Assembly (NCBI RefSeq): GCF_000300235.2
Contig: NZ_CP004388.1
Span: forward strand, 3,728,001 to 3,792,000
Source: Thalassospira xiamenensis M-5 = DSM 17429
GTDB lineage: Bacteria > Pseudomonadota > Alphaproteobacteria > Rhodospirillales > Thalassospiraceae
Direction of reading: 5' to 3'
Length of the DNA: 64,000 bases
The translations under genes were made by a program, and so were the position numbers. The notes below the pieces were generated by a model. That model ran no database searches. It was not told the DNA's origin and was given only the letters and a program-made list of their open reading frames with translations. Below are positions 8,864-16,975 of the stretch, piece by piece. Every line of letters begins with the position of its first letter. The stretch's first letter is position 1.

Positions 8864-9886
8864 ATGATTGAATATATCCCAAGCATATCAGGCATACTTA
8901 GTGAACTAATAACAGGTTTACTAGGTGGAACTGTGGTCGCAGCAGCGACATACGGCACAAAACTCTTCAAAAGAAAACAGATTGAGGCCAAATTCCCCGT
9001 TTCAGGTGAATACATCTCGTTCTTCGAGGATATACTGGACGGAGAGCAAATTGTTGTACCAAGTGTTGCGACGATCAAACAAAAAGGATCAGATATCAAA
9101 ATTACGAATGAAGTATCTGAAGGCAGAAGCTGGACACTGGAAGGAACAATTCTTCAAGGGGGACACATCTCCGGAGTATATTCCGCAGACGCTATATATG
9201 ACGAAGGTGTTGGATCTTTTTATTTAAGAATAAATCCAAACACTCTGGATGGAATGTGGAATGGCTACGACCACGCAAACAAGATAACTAACTCAGGAAG
9301 ATATTGGTTTCGACGCGTTTTAAACTGCCAGATTATCCCTTATGATCAGGAATACCTAAACGACATTCTCCATACTTCTGCTAATGCCTTTGGGAATGGA
9401 TATTTCGACAGAACCGCAATCGCGAACGACACTGAAAATTATGCCGTTGTGGCACTCATTGATGGTGAATTCGCTGGCTACTGCTTTGGAAAGATAGAAG
9501 TAGCTAATTCAGTTGAACGAATAACTAAACTTGACACACGGGTACTGCCCGACGACGTAAGAATAGCAAACGAAGATGGGAACCTCGGGATCATTAAGAC
9601 AATCGCTATTCGCCGAAAATTTAGAGGACACGGCATAGGAACAAAGTTAATACAAGCTTCGGAGAACGAACTAAAATCGCGCGGAGCAAAATGTATTATA
9701 GTGCCTAGCTGGACAGTAGAAAGCAAGACGCCAATCAAGAGTCTGTTGATCCAAAATGACTACTCAGAGTGGCTTGAAAACCGTTCCTACTGGAAAGATG
9801 AATGTGAAGCAAAAAAATTCGAATGTGTGGCTTACGATGGAAAATGCAAATGCTCGGTCACATTTTACAGGAAAGGTAGAATTTGA
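8864..9886 (+). CDS. Membrane-anchored beta-domain/GNAT acetyltransferase fusion, unknown function
   Basis: 340 residues with three visible parts. Residues about 8-32 form one membrane helix (SELITGLLGGTVVAAATYG). Residues about 45-150 look like a compact beta-rich domain with repeated small-hydrophobic patterns (IKQKGSDIKI, GGHISGVYSAD, LDGMWNGYD). Residues about 152-300 are a GNAT acetyltransferase domain with the acetyl-CoA loop RRKFRGHGIGTKLIQ. The tail has closely spaced cysteines (CEAKKFEC, GKCKC) that could bind metal. The gene is much more AT-rich than both neighbours and uses AGA/ATA codons, which suggests recent acquisition. The ribosome binding site is weak. The anchor plus beta domain recalls membrane-beta effector domains of bacterial defence proteins, but this is only a resemblance. 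Confidence 0.8.
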   Translation: MIEYIPSISGILSELITGLLGGTVVAAATYGTKLFKRKQIEAKFPVSGEYISFFEDILDGEQIVVPSVATIKQKGSDIKITNEVSEGRSWTLEGTILQGGHISGVYSADAIYDEGVGSFYLRINPNTLDGMWNGYDHANKITNSGRYWFRRVLNCQIIPYDQEYLNDILHTSANAFGNGYFDRTAIANDTENYAVVALIDGEFAGYCFGKIEVANSVERITKLDTRVLPDDVRIANEDGNLGIIKTIAIRRKFRGHGIGTKLIQASENELKSRGAKCIIVPSWTVESKTPIKSLLIQNDYSEWLENRSYWKDECEAKKFECVAYDGKCKCSVTFYRKGRI

Positions 9887-9941
9887 TCACAGCCTCTAAT
9901 AAGTACACAGACATAAACTCAAAACGTGCGTCGTGAGTGAA

Positions 9942-11150
9942 TCATTTTTTGCCGCCCGCTAACCAAGTTGCTTCAGGCATTGCGCGCAGCCGCCACATGG
10001 CAACAAACCCCAGTAACGGCCCCACCGCCAGCATGGCAAACGCCCCCCACCAGCCAGACGCGTCGGCAATCACCGGCACCAGATGGATTGATCCCAGTGC
10101 AATGATAAAGCCGATGGCATTTTGCAGGGTCAACGCTGTTCCGACCTGATGGGGATCGGCCAGTTCGATCACGCAGGATGAAAATTGCGCAGAATCGGCA
10201 ATCACCGAAATGCCCCAGACGATACAGACAACAATCAGGATCGGGATCGACGCATCGCCTAGCGCACCGGCAACAAGTGCGCAGATGCCACTGATGGCCA
10301 TCGCCGCCATGGTCACCGTCGTCCGGCCGATCCGGTCGGCCAGCAAACCGCCCGCAAGGCTTCCGAACGCGCCGATCCCCACAATGGCAAAGGTCAAAAG
10401 TGCTGCCCAGATACCCGGATTATCAAATTCACGCCCGGAAAGGGCCCCATACAGGAACAACCCGATCCAGCCCCACATGGCATACAGTTCCCACATATGC
10501 CCGAAATAGCCATAGCACGCATGACGCAATGGTTTGTTCGCCCAGATGTGCCCGACCATACGCGGATCAAAGCGCGGGGATTTTCCCGGTGTCCCGCCCA
10601 GTTTGACAAACAGGATCGCCACACCCGCGATATAGGCCGAAATACTTGCCGCCACGATCACCATGCGCCAATCGAGCGGCACCGCCACCGCAAACAGATG
10701 CGGCAGGGCCGACCCCATGGTCAATGCCCCAACCAGCAAGCCGACCAGAAACCCGGTATCACCGCGAGACCAGGTCGCGACCATTTTCATGCCAATGGGG
10801 TAAATCCCTGCCATGCAGATACCGGTAATCAGGCGAAGCCCGATCACAACAACCCCGTCGACGGGCACGGCAAGGATCAGGATATTGGCCGTCGCGGCAA
10901 TGAATGCCGATGCCGCCCAGAAATGCCGCGCTTCGACCCGGTCTGCCAGACCGAAAAAGGCGCTGATCAAAGTCCCCAGAACAAAGCCCAGCAAGACCGA
11001 ACTGGTAAACAGGGATGATTGAATGGCACCAAGGTCAAACTCGGCGCGCAATTGCGGCAATACCGCCGTTGCCGAAAACCACAGCGAAAGCGCCATCAAC
11101 TGGCAAATCGTAATCATGCCAACGGCAAATGGTTTGCCTGCCTGCGCCAT
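9942..11150 (-). CDS. Major facilitator superfamily transporter
   Basis: 402 residues, twelve predicted membrane helices, of the MFS drug/metabolite antiporter type. The loop between helices 2 and 3 reads GLADRVEARHFW, and the second half has the matching GGLLADRIGRTTVTMAAM motif with the family's G-x-L-x-D-R-x-G-R. Start ATG 11150 is preceded by AGGGGAAAGC; an upstream start at 11168 has no ribosome binding site. It lies alone between the orphan gene and the CoA-ligase operon terminator, so substrate cannot be deduced from context. Confidence 0.9.
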   Translation of the reverse strand: MAQAGKPFAVGMITICQLMALSLWFSATAVLPQLRAEFDLGAIQSSLFTSSVLLGFVLGTLISAFFGLADRVEARHFWAASAFIAATANILILAVPVDGVVVIGLRLITGICMAGIYPIGMKMVATWSRGDTGFLVGLLVGALTMGSALPHLFAVAVPLDWRMVIVAASISAYIAGVAILFVKLGGTPGKSPRFDPRMVGHIWANKPLRHACYGYFGHMWELYAMWGWIGLFLYGALSGREFDNPGIWAALLTFAIVGIGAFGSLAGGLLADRIGRTTVTMAAMAISGICALVAGALGDASIPILIVVCIVWGISVIADSAQFSSCVIELADPHQVGTALTLQNAIGFIIALGSIHLVPVIADASGWWGAFAMLAVGPLLGFVAMWRLRAMPEATWLAGGKK

Positions 11151-11230
11151 GCTTTCCCCTGTAATCATTCAAATTTATGCGCCATCATACATTCCCGAAG
11201 GGCGATGAACAGTGGCCCCATGCACAAAAC

Positions 11231-11264
11231 AAAAAAATGCCGCCCGAACCAAGCCGGACGGCAT
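11231..11264 (-). terminator. Rho-independent terminator of the CoA-ligase/ABC operon
   Basis: Arms GCCGCCCG (11239-11246) and CGGACGGC (11255-11262), extended by two A-T pairs, pair through one G-T. On the minus strand the hairpin is followed by seven T. It lies about 95 bp after the stop of the PaaK-like gene and upstream of the MFS gene, separating the two units. Confidence 0.9.
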
Positions 11265-11357
11265 CAAGTTTCCCGAGCGGGAATGAAAAATATCGATGCC
11301 CTATTGACGGGCCCGGTCCCGTGACGGGACAGCGTCAAAAAGGGTTCTGGCGGTTGC

Positions 11358-12593
11358 TCAGGAATAGTCGCGCTGGTCGTCGATCACCTTGCCATCATTG
11401 GGCAGGCTGCCCGGTGTTGCAATTTCGACCTTGCCGCGCAGCTTGCAGATCGAATGCAGGCTATCCATCACCGCATCGGCACTGAACCCGGCGGCATCGG
11501 TTTCACAGGCCAGCGTCATGACATCGACATCATTTTCACGGGTCACGATCAGGCGCGCCTTGCCGATATCAGCATGTCGTTTGACGACCTCGGCAATCTG
11601 ATGGGGATGGACAAACATGCCTTTGACCTTGGTCGTCTGATCGGCACGCCCCATCCAGCCTTTGATACGCATATTGGTGCGCCCGCACGGGCTTGGTCCG
11701 CGTGCAATCGCCGAAAGATCACCGGTGGCAAACCGGATCAGCGGATAATCCATATTAAGGGTGGTAACGACAACCTCGCCCACCTCGCCCTCGGCCACCG
11801 GGTCACCGGTGCCGGGACGCACGATTTCAAGGATGATGTCCTCGGCAACGATCATCCCGCTTTTGGCATCGCTTTCATAGGCAATCAGCCCCAGATCGGC
11901 ACTGGCGTAACATTGCAGCATGGCAACACCGCGTTCCGAAAACCAGTCGCGCAATGACGGTGGCAATGCTTCGCCCGAAACAAGCGCACGGGTGATCGAT
12001 GATACATCCCCGCCCAGTTCATCGGCCTTTTCCATCAGGATTTTCAGGAACGACGGCGTCCCGGAATAACCGGTCGGCTTCAGGTCGCTGATCGCCTTGA
12101 TCTGGGCTTCGGTCTGGCCAACACCGGCCGGGATCACCGCACAGCCACACGCACGTGCGCCGCTGTCAAAAATGAAGCCCCCCGGCGTCAGATGATAGGA
12201 CAGGCAGTTATGGATGATATCGCCCGGCCGGAACCCGGCAGCAAAAAACGCGCGCCCCATCCGCCACCAGTCATCCCCCTTGCCTTCGGGATCATAAATC
12301 GGCCCCGGACTTTGGAAAATACGGCCAAGGGCCGGAACCGGTGTTGCATTCAACCCGGCAAAGGGCGGATTTTTCGCCTGCATGGTGATCAGATCGGATT
12401 TGCGCGTCACCGGAAGTTTTGCCAGTGCCTCGCGACTGTTGACCGACTGCGGATCAACCCCTTCAAGGATACGGCCAAAGCCCGCTGCCTTGCTTTTTGC
12501 GTGATGAACAACCCGCGGCAATGCCGCCATCAAACCGGTTTCACGGTCTTTGGGGCTTCGGGTTTCACTGGCATCGAAGAAGGTATTGAGCAT
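11358..12593 (-). CDS. AMP-dependent CoA ligase, phenylacetate-CoA ligase (PaaK)-like
   Basis: A 411-residue adenylate-forming enzyme, shorter than acyl-CoA synthetases and in the size range of PaaK-type ligases, which activate aryl or aryl-acetic acids to CoA thioesters. Visible motifs: GYSGTPSFLKILMEKADEL in the centre, the adenylate-site YASADLGLIAYE, and the hinge aspartate in RFATGDLSAIARG, then KGWMGRADQTTKVKGMFVHP of the C-terminal domain. It is the last gene of the liv-type operon. Having it beside a second, long-chain-type ligase suggests the imported substrate is an organic acid. The true substrate is unknown. Confidence 0.85.
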   Translation of the reverse strand: MLNTFFDASETRSPKDRETGLMAALPRVVHHAKSKAAGFGRILEGVDPQSVNSREALAKLPVTRKSDLITMQAKNPPFAGLNATPVPALGRIFQSPGPIYDPEGKGDDWWRMGRAFFAAGFRPGDIIHNCLSYHLTPGGFIFDSGARACGCAVIPAGVGQTEAQIKAISDLKPTGYSGTPSFLKILMEKADELGGDVSSITRALVSGEALPPSLRDWFSERGVAMLQCYASADLGLIAYESDAKSGMIVAEDIILEIVRPGTGDPVAEGEVGEVVVTTLNMDYPLIRFATGDLSAIARGPSPCGRTNMRIKGWMGRADQTTKVKGMFVHPHQIAEVVKRHADIGKARLIVTRENDVDVMTLACETDAAGFSADAVMDSLHSICKLRGKVEIATPGSLPNDGKVIDDQRDYS

Positions 12594-12638
12594 GATGGCC
12601 GGGTCCGTTTTCTGGTCATTGAAAGGCGCAGGCGCGTG

Positions 12639-13460
12639 TTAAAGCCAGCGTTTGCGGCGCTTGTATGATTTGATGTTCTTGAAGCTTTTGCGTTCTTCCG
12701 AACCACCGCCAAGATAGAATTCCTTGACGTCTTCGTTGTTCAGAAGCTCGTCACGGGTACCATCCAGAACCACCTTGCCGCTTTCCATGATGTAACCGTA
12801 ATCGGCAACCTTCAGCGCAAAATTGGCATTCTGTTCCACGATCAGCATGGTAATGCCCTGTTCGCGGTTGATCTTTTCGATGATCCCGAACACTTCCTTC
12901 ACCAGCAAGGGTGACAGACCCATCGACGGTTCATCAAGCAAAATCATTTTCGGGCGTGCCATCAAGGCCCGGCCAATCGCCAGCATCTGCTGCTCCCCGC
13001 CCGACAGGTAACCTGCAAGCCCGGTACGTTCGCGCAGGCGCGGGAAATATTCAAACACCATGTCGATATCGTCCTTAACGCCCTTGTCCTTGCGGGTATA
13101 GGCGCCAAGCCGAAGGTTTTCGACACAGGTCATGTCTTCGATGATGCGGCGGCCTTCCATGACCTGAAACAGGCCGGAACGCACGATATCCTCAGGGTTG
13201 CCGTTGGCGATCTGCTGCCCCATGAAATTGATTTCGCCGCGGGTGACCTTGCCATCCTCGGTCTTGAGCAAACCGGAAATAGCCTTGAGCGTCGTGGATT
13301 TACCGGCCCCGTTCGGGCCCAGAAGGGTCACGATCTTGCCTTGCGGGACTTCAAGCGACACCCCGCGCAGGACAAGGATCACCTCGTCATACACAACTTC
13401 GATATTATTGACCGACAGCAACGGTTCTGCGGTTTCGGTTTTGCGGGCGGGCTCTGCCAT
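12639..13460 (-). CDS. livF: Branched-chain-type ABC transporter ATP-binding protein (LivF-like)
   Basis: 273 residues, one ABC ATPase domain: Walker A GPNGAGKSTTL, signature YLSGGEQQMLAIGRAL, Walker B MILLDEPSMGLSP, and the H-loop region replaced by IVEQNANFAL, which is usual for LivF. The C-terminus carries a very basic tail (SYKRRKRW) also seen in homologues from ligase-linked operons. ATG 13460 follows AAGGGGACACC. It energises import together with the livG, livH, livM and livJ products encoded upstream. A GC-rich hairpin separates it from the binding-protein gene. Confidence 0.9.
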   Translation of the reverse strand: MAEPARKTETAEPLLSVNNIEVVYDEVILVLRGVSLEVPQGKIVTLLGPNGAGKSTTLKAISGLLKTEDGKVTRGEINFMGQQIANGNPEDIVRSGLFQVMEGRRIIEDMTCVENLRLGAYTRKDKGVKDDIDMVFEYFPRLRERTGLAGYLSGGEQQMLAIGRALMARPKMILLDEPSMGLSPLLVKEVFGIIEKINREQGITMLIVEQNANFALKVADYGYIMESGKVVLDGTRDELLNNEDVKEFYLGGGSEERKSFKNIKSYKRRKRWL

Positions 13461-13502
13461 GGTGTCCCCTTCGATCACGTTCTGTTTGCATCCCCCGGTG
13501 CC

Positions 13503-13536
13503 GGGGGCGGGCATGCATTGCTGCCACCCCGCCCCC
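13503..13536 (-). other. GC-rich hairpin between livJ and livF
   Basis: GGGGGCGGG (13503-13511) pairs perfectly with CCCGCCCCC (13528-13536). There is no T tract, so it looks like an mRNA-stabilising or attenuating hairpin that keeps the binding-protein message more abundant than the ATPase message, as is common in ABC operons. Confidence 0.6.
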
Positions 13537-13573
13537 GCACACCATCGGGAGACATCCGTCTTCTGGCTACGGC

Positions 13574-14812
13574 CTAGTAGCCAAGCCAGTCGTCACGACG
13601 CGGCAGGGTTACCGTGGTCAGTTTTTCGACCGTCGGCTCGCCACCTTTCGCACTGCCGCTATAGATATTGACAGTGTTGATGCCGCGATGATCTTCGGCC
13701 GTCCAGGTTGCCGGCATGCACACACCTTCAAGACCTTTTGGCACCCAATCCGTGCGGGCATACATTCCGGCCTTGATATTCTCGCCGGTGATGCCGCCAT
13801 TGGCCTTGGCCCATTCCATGGCTTCTTTCATGTAATAGACCGAGCAAATGCCGCGAATGTAATGGTGGGTCCGGAACTGCTCGCCCGAGCTATCGGACAT
13901 TTTCGAGATTTCACGCACCAGATCCATGCCCGGTACGCCCTCGTCGGTCCAGAAGCTGGTCATGGCCGGGAAGACATAGTTTTCGACATCGCCGACAGTC
14001 TTCAGCGTTTCAACGTCACCCGCCCAGATATTGGCAAGCCATTTCGGGGTTGCGCCAACCGTGTCACAGGATTTCACCAGCGAAACCACCGACGGGCCAA
14101 GATTTGCAAGATAGCCATAATTGGTTCCGGCTTCCTTGATCGTCAGGCACTGCGCCTTGAAATCACCCGGCTTCATCGAAACGACGACCGGCTCGGTCAC
14201 TTCAAAGCCAAGTTCGGTTGCATATTCCGCACAGGCTTCTTTGGGCGCATTCGGATAGGGATGGTTATCCCCGATATGCGAGAAGACCGGTTTGCCCGAA
14301 CCGCCCGACGCTTTCCAATCCTCGGCAGCCCACTGAACCATCGCACGGCAGGCATCGGAATAGGATGCACCATAGAAGAAGTTATAGGGGGCCGGTTTCG
14401 CGGTTTTCGGGTTTTTCGCGGTCGGATCGGTCAGGTGACCGGAATAGGATGCGGAATAGACAGGCACCTTGTCCTGGGCCGCGAAGCTGATCAGGGCTTC
14501 GGTATCGCCCGTGCCCCAACCCTGCATCGCAATCATTTCATTACGCGAACGCCATTTCTTGTAGTTCGCAATCGCCTGCGGCACCTTGTAGGCGTAATCG
14601 ACCGATTCAGAATCCAGAATCGTGCCGTCAATCCCGCCATGGGTGTTCACATAGGACAGCGCATCACGAACACCATCGGCATAGAACTTGCCGATGAAGC
14701 CGGTCGCACCGGTAATATCCATCAGATGGCCGACAAATACTTCGTCTGCCTTGGCTGCCGTTACCGACAGGCCGGTCGCAACCATCGCGGTTGCAGCAAT
14801 CAGTCTTTTCAT
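13574..14812 (-). CDS. livJ: ABC transporter periplasmic binding protein, branched-chain/aromatic type (LivJ-like)
   Basis: 412 residues. A Sec signal peptide (MKRLIAATAMVATGLSVTAAKA, split here as positions 1-22) precedes the mature start DEVFVG. The body is the type I periplasmic binding fold: the early GHLMDITGATGFIG, the middle GWGTGDTEALISFAAQD and the late KTVGDVENYVFPAM. ATG 14812 is chosen because GGGAGACGTC lies upstream and the signal peptide begins there. It delivers substrate to LivHM. Homologues in ligase-linked operons bind aromatic or aliphatic acids rather than amino acids; that is an inference here. Confidence 0.9.
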   Translation of the reverse strand: MKRLIAATAMVATGLSVTAAKADEVFVGHLMDITGATGFIGKFYADGVRDALSYVNTHGGIDGTILDSESVDYAYKVPQAIANYKKWRSRNEMIAMQGWGTGDTEALISFAAQDKVPVYSASYSGHLTDPTAKNPKTAKPAPYNFFYGASYSDACRAMVQWAAEDWKASGGSGKPVFSHIGDNHPYPNAPKEACAEYATELGFEVTEPVVVSMKPGDFKAQCLTIKEAGTNYGYLANLGPSVVSLVKSCDTVGATPKWLANIWAGDVETLKTVGDVENYVFPAMTSFWTDEGVPGMDLVREISKMSDSSGEQFRTHHYIRGICSVYYMKEAMEWAKANGGITGENIKAGMYARTDWVPKGLEGVCMPATWTAEDHRGINTVNIYSGSAKGGEPTVEKLTTVTLPRRDDWLGY

Positions 14813-14921
14813 CACGACGTCTCCCTTGGACGTTTTTCTAAACAAAGTAGCCTCCCGGCCTTCGCCGATTTTTGTCCCGATCCTTTGTGTTTTTTGGCGG
14901 TTCGGGTTTCGGCGATATTGA

Positions 14922-15995
14922 TCAGTACGAGAAGGGATAAAGCTTCCAGTACGCCCTGATCTGCTGCCAGCGGTGCGCGAGCCCGTCCGGTTCGAAGATC
15001 AGGAAAAGGATGATGGCCAGACCGATCGCCATCTCCTTGATATAAGCCAGCCCGTCGGTCACAGCCGTCGAATTGGCCCAGTCGAAAACACTTAAAAGCC
15101 CAACACCGTTTTCCATGACTTCCGGCAGCAGAACCATAAAGATGGTCCCCATCAGCGTGCCCTTGACCGAGCCAAGGCCGCCAATGATGATCATGCCCAA
15201 AAACTGGATCGACAGCAGGATGGTAAAGCCCTCGGCGGAAACGAAGCCAAGGTAATGGCCATACATCGCCCCGCCGATCCCGGCATAGAAGGATGAAATC
15301 GCAAAGCTCATCAGACGGTATTTCGTCAGATTGATGCCCATGATCTCGGCCGAAAGATAATGATCGCGCACCGCCACAAAGGCGCGCCCGTCACGGCTCC
15401 GCATCAGGTTGGTGCCCAACAGATACATGATCACCAAAAAGAACAGGCAGACATAGAAGAAGCTGAAATCATCCAGCACTTCATAGCCAAACACATTGAC
15501 CGGGTTCGCCGCCGCCCCGTATGAGCCACCGGTAAACCAGTCGGCACGGGCAAAGAAATCTTCCAGAATGAACTGGGCCGCCAGCGTCGCAATCGCCAGA
15601 TAAAGCCCCTTGATCCGGGCCGCTGGCAAACCAAACAAAAGCCCGACGGCCGCCGTCATCAACCCGGCCAGCGGGATCGACAGCAAAACCGGAATACCGG
15701 TCGTATTGTTGATCCAGGCCGATGCAAACGCACCAAAGCCAAAGAACGCCGCATGGCCCAGTGAAATCTGCCCGGTGAAGCCGACCAGAATATTCAGGCC
15801 AAGGGCAGCAATGGCAAAGTACGAAATCTGAATGAACAGATTGACGTAATAACCATCCAGAACAAACGGGATCAGCGCGGTTGCAATCACACCCAAAATC
15901 GCGGCATTGCGCACAACGGTGGTATCAAAAATCCGCGTATCCTGTCGGTAGGTGGTGCGAAAATCACCGCAGGGACGCATCGAAAATCCAGCCAT
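14922..15995 (-). CDS. livM: Branched-chain-type ABC transporter permease (LivM-like)
   Basis: 357 residues with an N-terminal extension of about 28 residues before the first membrane helix, then eight to ten helices. The LivM landmarks are ALGLNILVGFTGQISLGHAA in the first third and SAEIMGINLTKYRLMSFAIS before the end. GGAG lies nine bases before ATG 15995. It forms the membrane channel with LivH; the genes are 18 bp apart and cotranscribed. Confidence 0.92.
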   Translation of the reverse strand: MAGFSMRPCGDFRTTYRQDTRIFDTTVVRNAAILGVIATALIPFVLDGYYVNLFIQISYFAIAALGLNILVGFTGQISLGHAAFFGFGAFASAWINNTTGIPVLLSIPLAGLMTAAVGLLFGLPAARIKGLYLAIATLAAQFILEDFFARADWFTGGSYGAAANPVNVFGYEVLDDFSFFYVCLFFLVIMYLLGTNLMRSRDGRAFVAVRDHYLSAEIMGINLTKYRLMSFAISSFYAGIGGAMYGHYLGFVSAEGFTILLSIQFLGMIIIGGLGSVKGTLMGTIFMVLLPEVMENGVGLLSVFDWANSTAVTDGLAYIKEMAIGLAIILFLIFEPDGLAHRWQQIRAYWKLYPFSY

Positions 15996-16013
15996 AACCT
16001 ATTACTCCGCCCC

Positions 16014-16907
16014 TTAGATGCGTTCTATGTCTTTGGTGCCAAACAGACCGTATGGCTTGATGCAAAGAATGATGATCAGCACATAAAACGGTGCGATCGA
16101 AAACAGGTTGCCCCAGTGCAGATACTGACCGTCGACAAACTCGGCGGTGTTTTCCAGAAGACCGATAATCACCCCGCCGACGACGGCACCGACGATGGAA
16201 TCAAGCCCGCCCAGAATGACCGCCGGGAACACCTTGATCCCGATCACCGAAAGGGCCGATGAAACCCCGTTGACCATCCCGATCACGATACCGGCAACCC
16301 CCGATACCAGGGCCGAAATCGCCCAGGACATGGCAAACACGGTTTTGACGGAAATACCAAGGCTTTGGGCGACCTGTTGATCAAAGGCCGTAGCCCGCAT
16401 CGCAAGGCCCAGCTTGGAATATTTGAAGAACCAGTAAAACGCCGCCATGATCACCAGCGAGATCACGAAACTCATGATATAGGCGGTTTCGATCTGCATC
16501 CCCATCAGGTTGACCGACCTTGTTTCAAACACCTGCGGATAGGTCGCCGTGGTCGCACCGAATATCCATTTCGTCGCCGCCTGGAAGAAAATCGAAAGCC
16601 CGATCGTCACCATGATCACCGAAATGATCGGCTCGCCGATCATCGGGCGCAACACCACCATTTGCAAAACGATGCCAAACGCCATCATGAACAGCAGGGT
16701 AAACAGGAAACCAAGCCAGAAGGGCATCTGCATTTCGACAAGGAATGCGTAACAGACCCACGCCCCGATCAACAGGAACTCGCCCTGTGCGAAGTTCACG
16801 ATCTGGGTCGATTTATAGATCAGCACGAAACACATGGCGACGACGCCATACAATGTTCCGACAATCAGCCCGTTAAGCAGAAGCTGGAACAGAAGTTCGA
16901 AATTCAT
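16014..16907 (-). CDS. livH: Branched-chain-type ABC transporter permease (LivH-like)
   Basis: 297 residues, eight predicted helices. Typical LivH motifs are GLIVGTLYGVVAMCFVLIYK near the start, AQGEFLLIGAW, the cytoplasmic coupling segment MRATAFDQQVAQSLGI, and VFPAVILGGLDSIVGAVVGG. The ATG at 16907 follows CAGGGATGGCAAC; the ten-residue longer frame lacks support. It partners LivM in the inner membrane. Confidence 0.93.
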   Translation of the reverse strand: MNFELLFQLLLNGLIVGTLYGVVAMCFVLIYKSTQIVNFAQGEFLLIGAWVCYAFLVEMQMPFWLGFLFTLLFMMAFGIVLQMVVLRPMIGEPIISVIMVTIGLSIFFQAATKWIFGATTATYPQVFETRSVNLMGMQIETAYIMSFVISLVIMAAFYWFFKYSKLGLAMRATAFDQQVAQSLGISVKTVFAMSWAISALVSGVAGIVIGMVNGVSSALSVIGIKVFPAVILGGLDSIVGAVVGGVIIGLLENTAEFVDGQYLHWGNLFSIAPFYVLIIILCIKPYGLFGTKDIERI

Positions 16908-16975
16908 GTTGCCATCCCTGTAATGGCGGCCCCGCACCCTTGATGGCGTTTGGGGCGCACTGTTTTATGGCTGCC

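Noticed and set aside
13688..14959. 423-codon plus-strand frame opposite livJ
   Set aside because: No protein family likeness; it mirrors the binding-protein gene.
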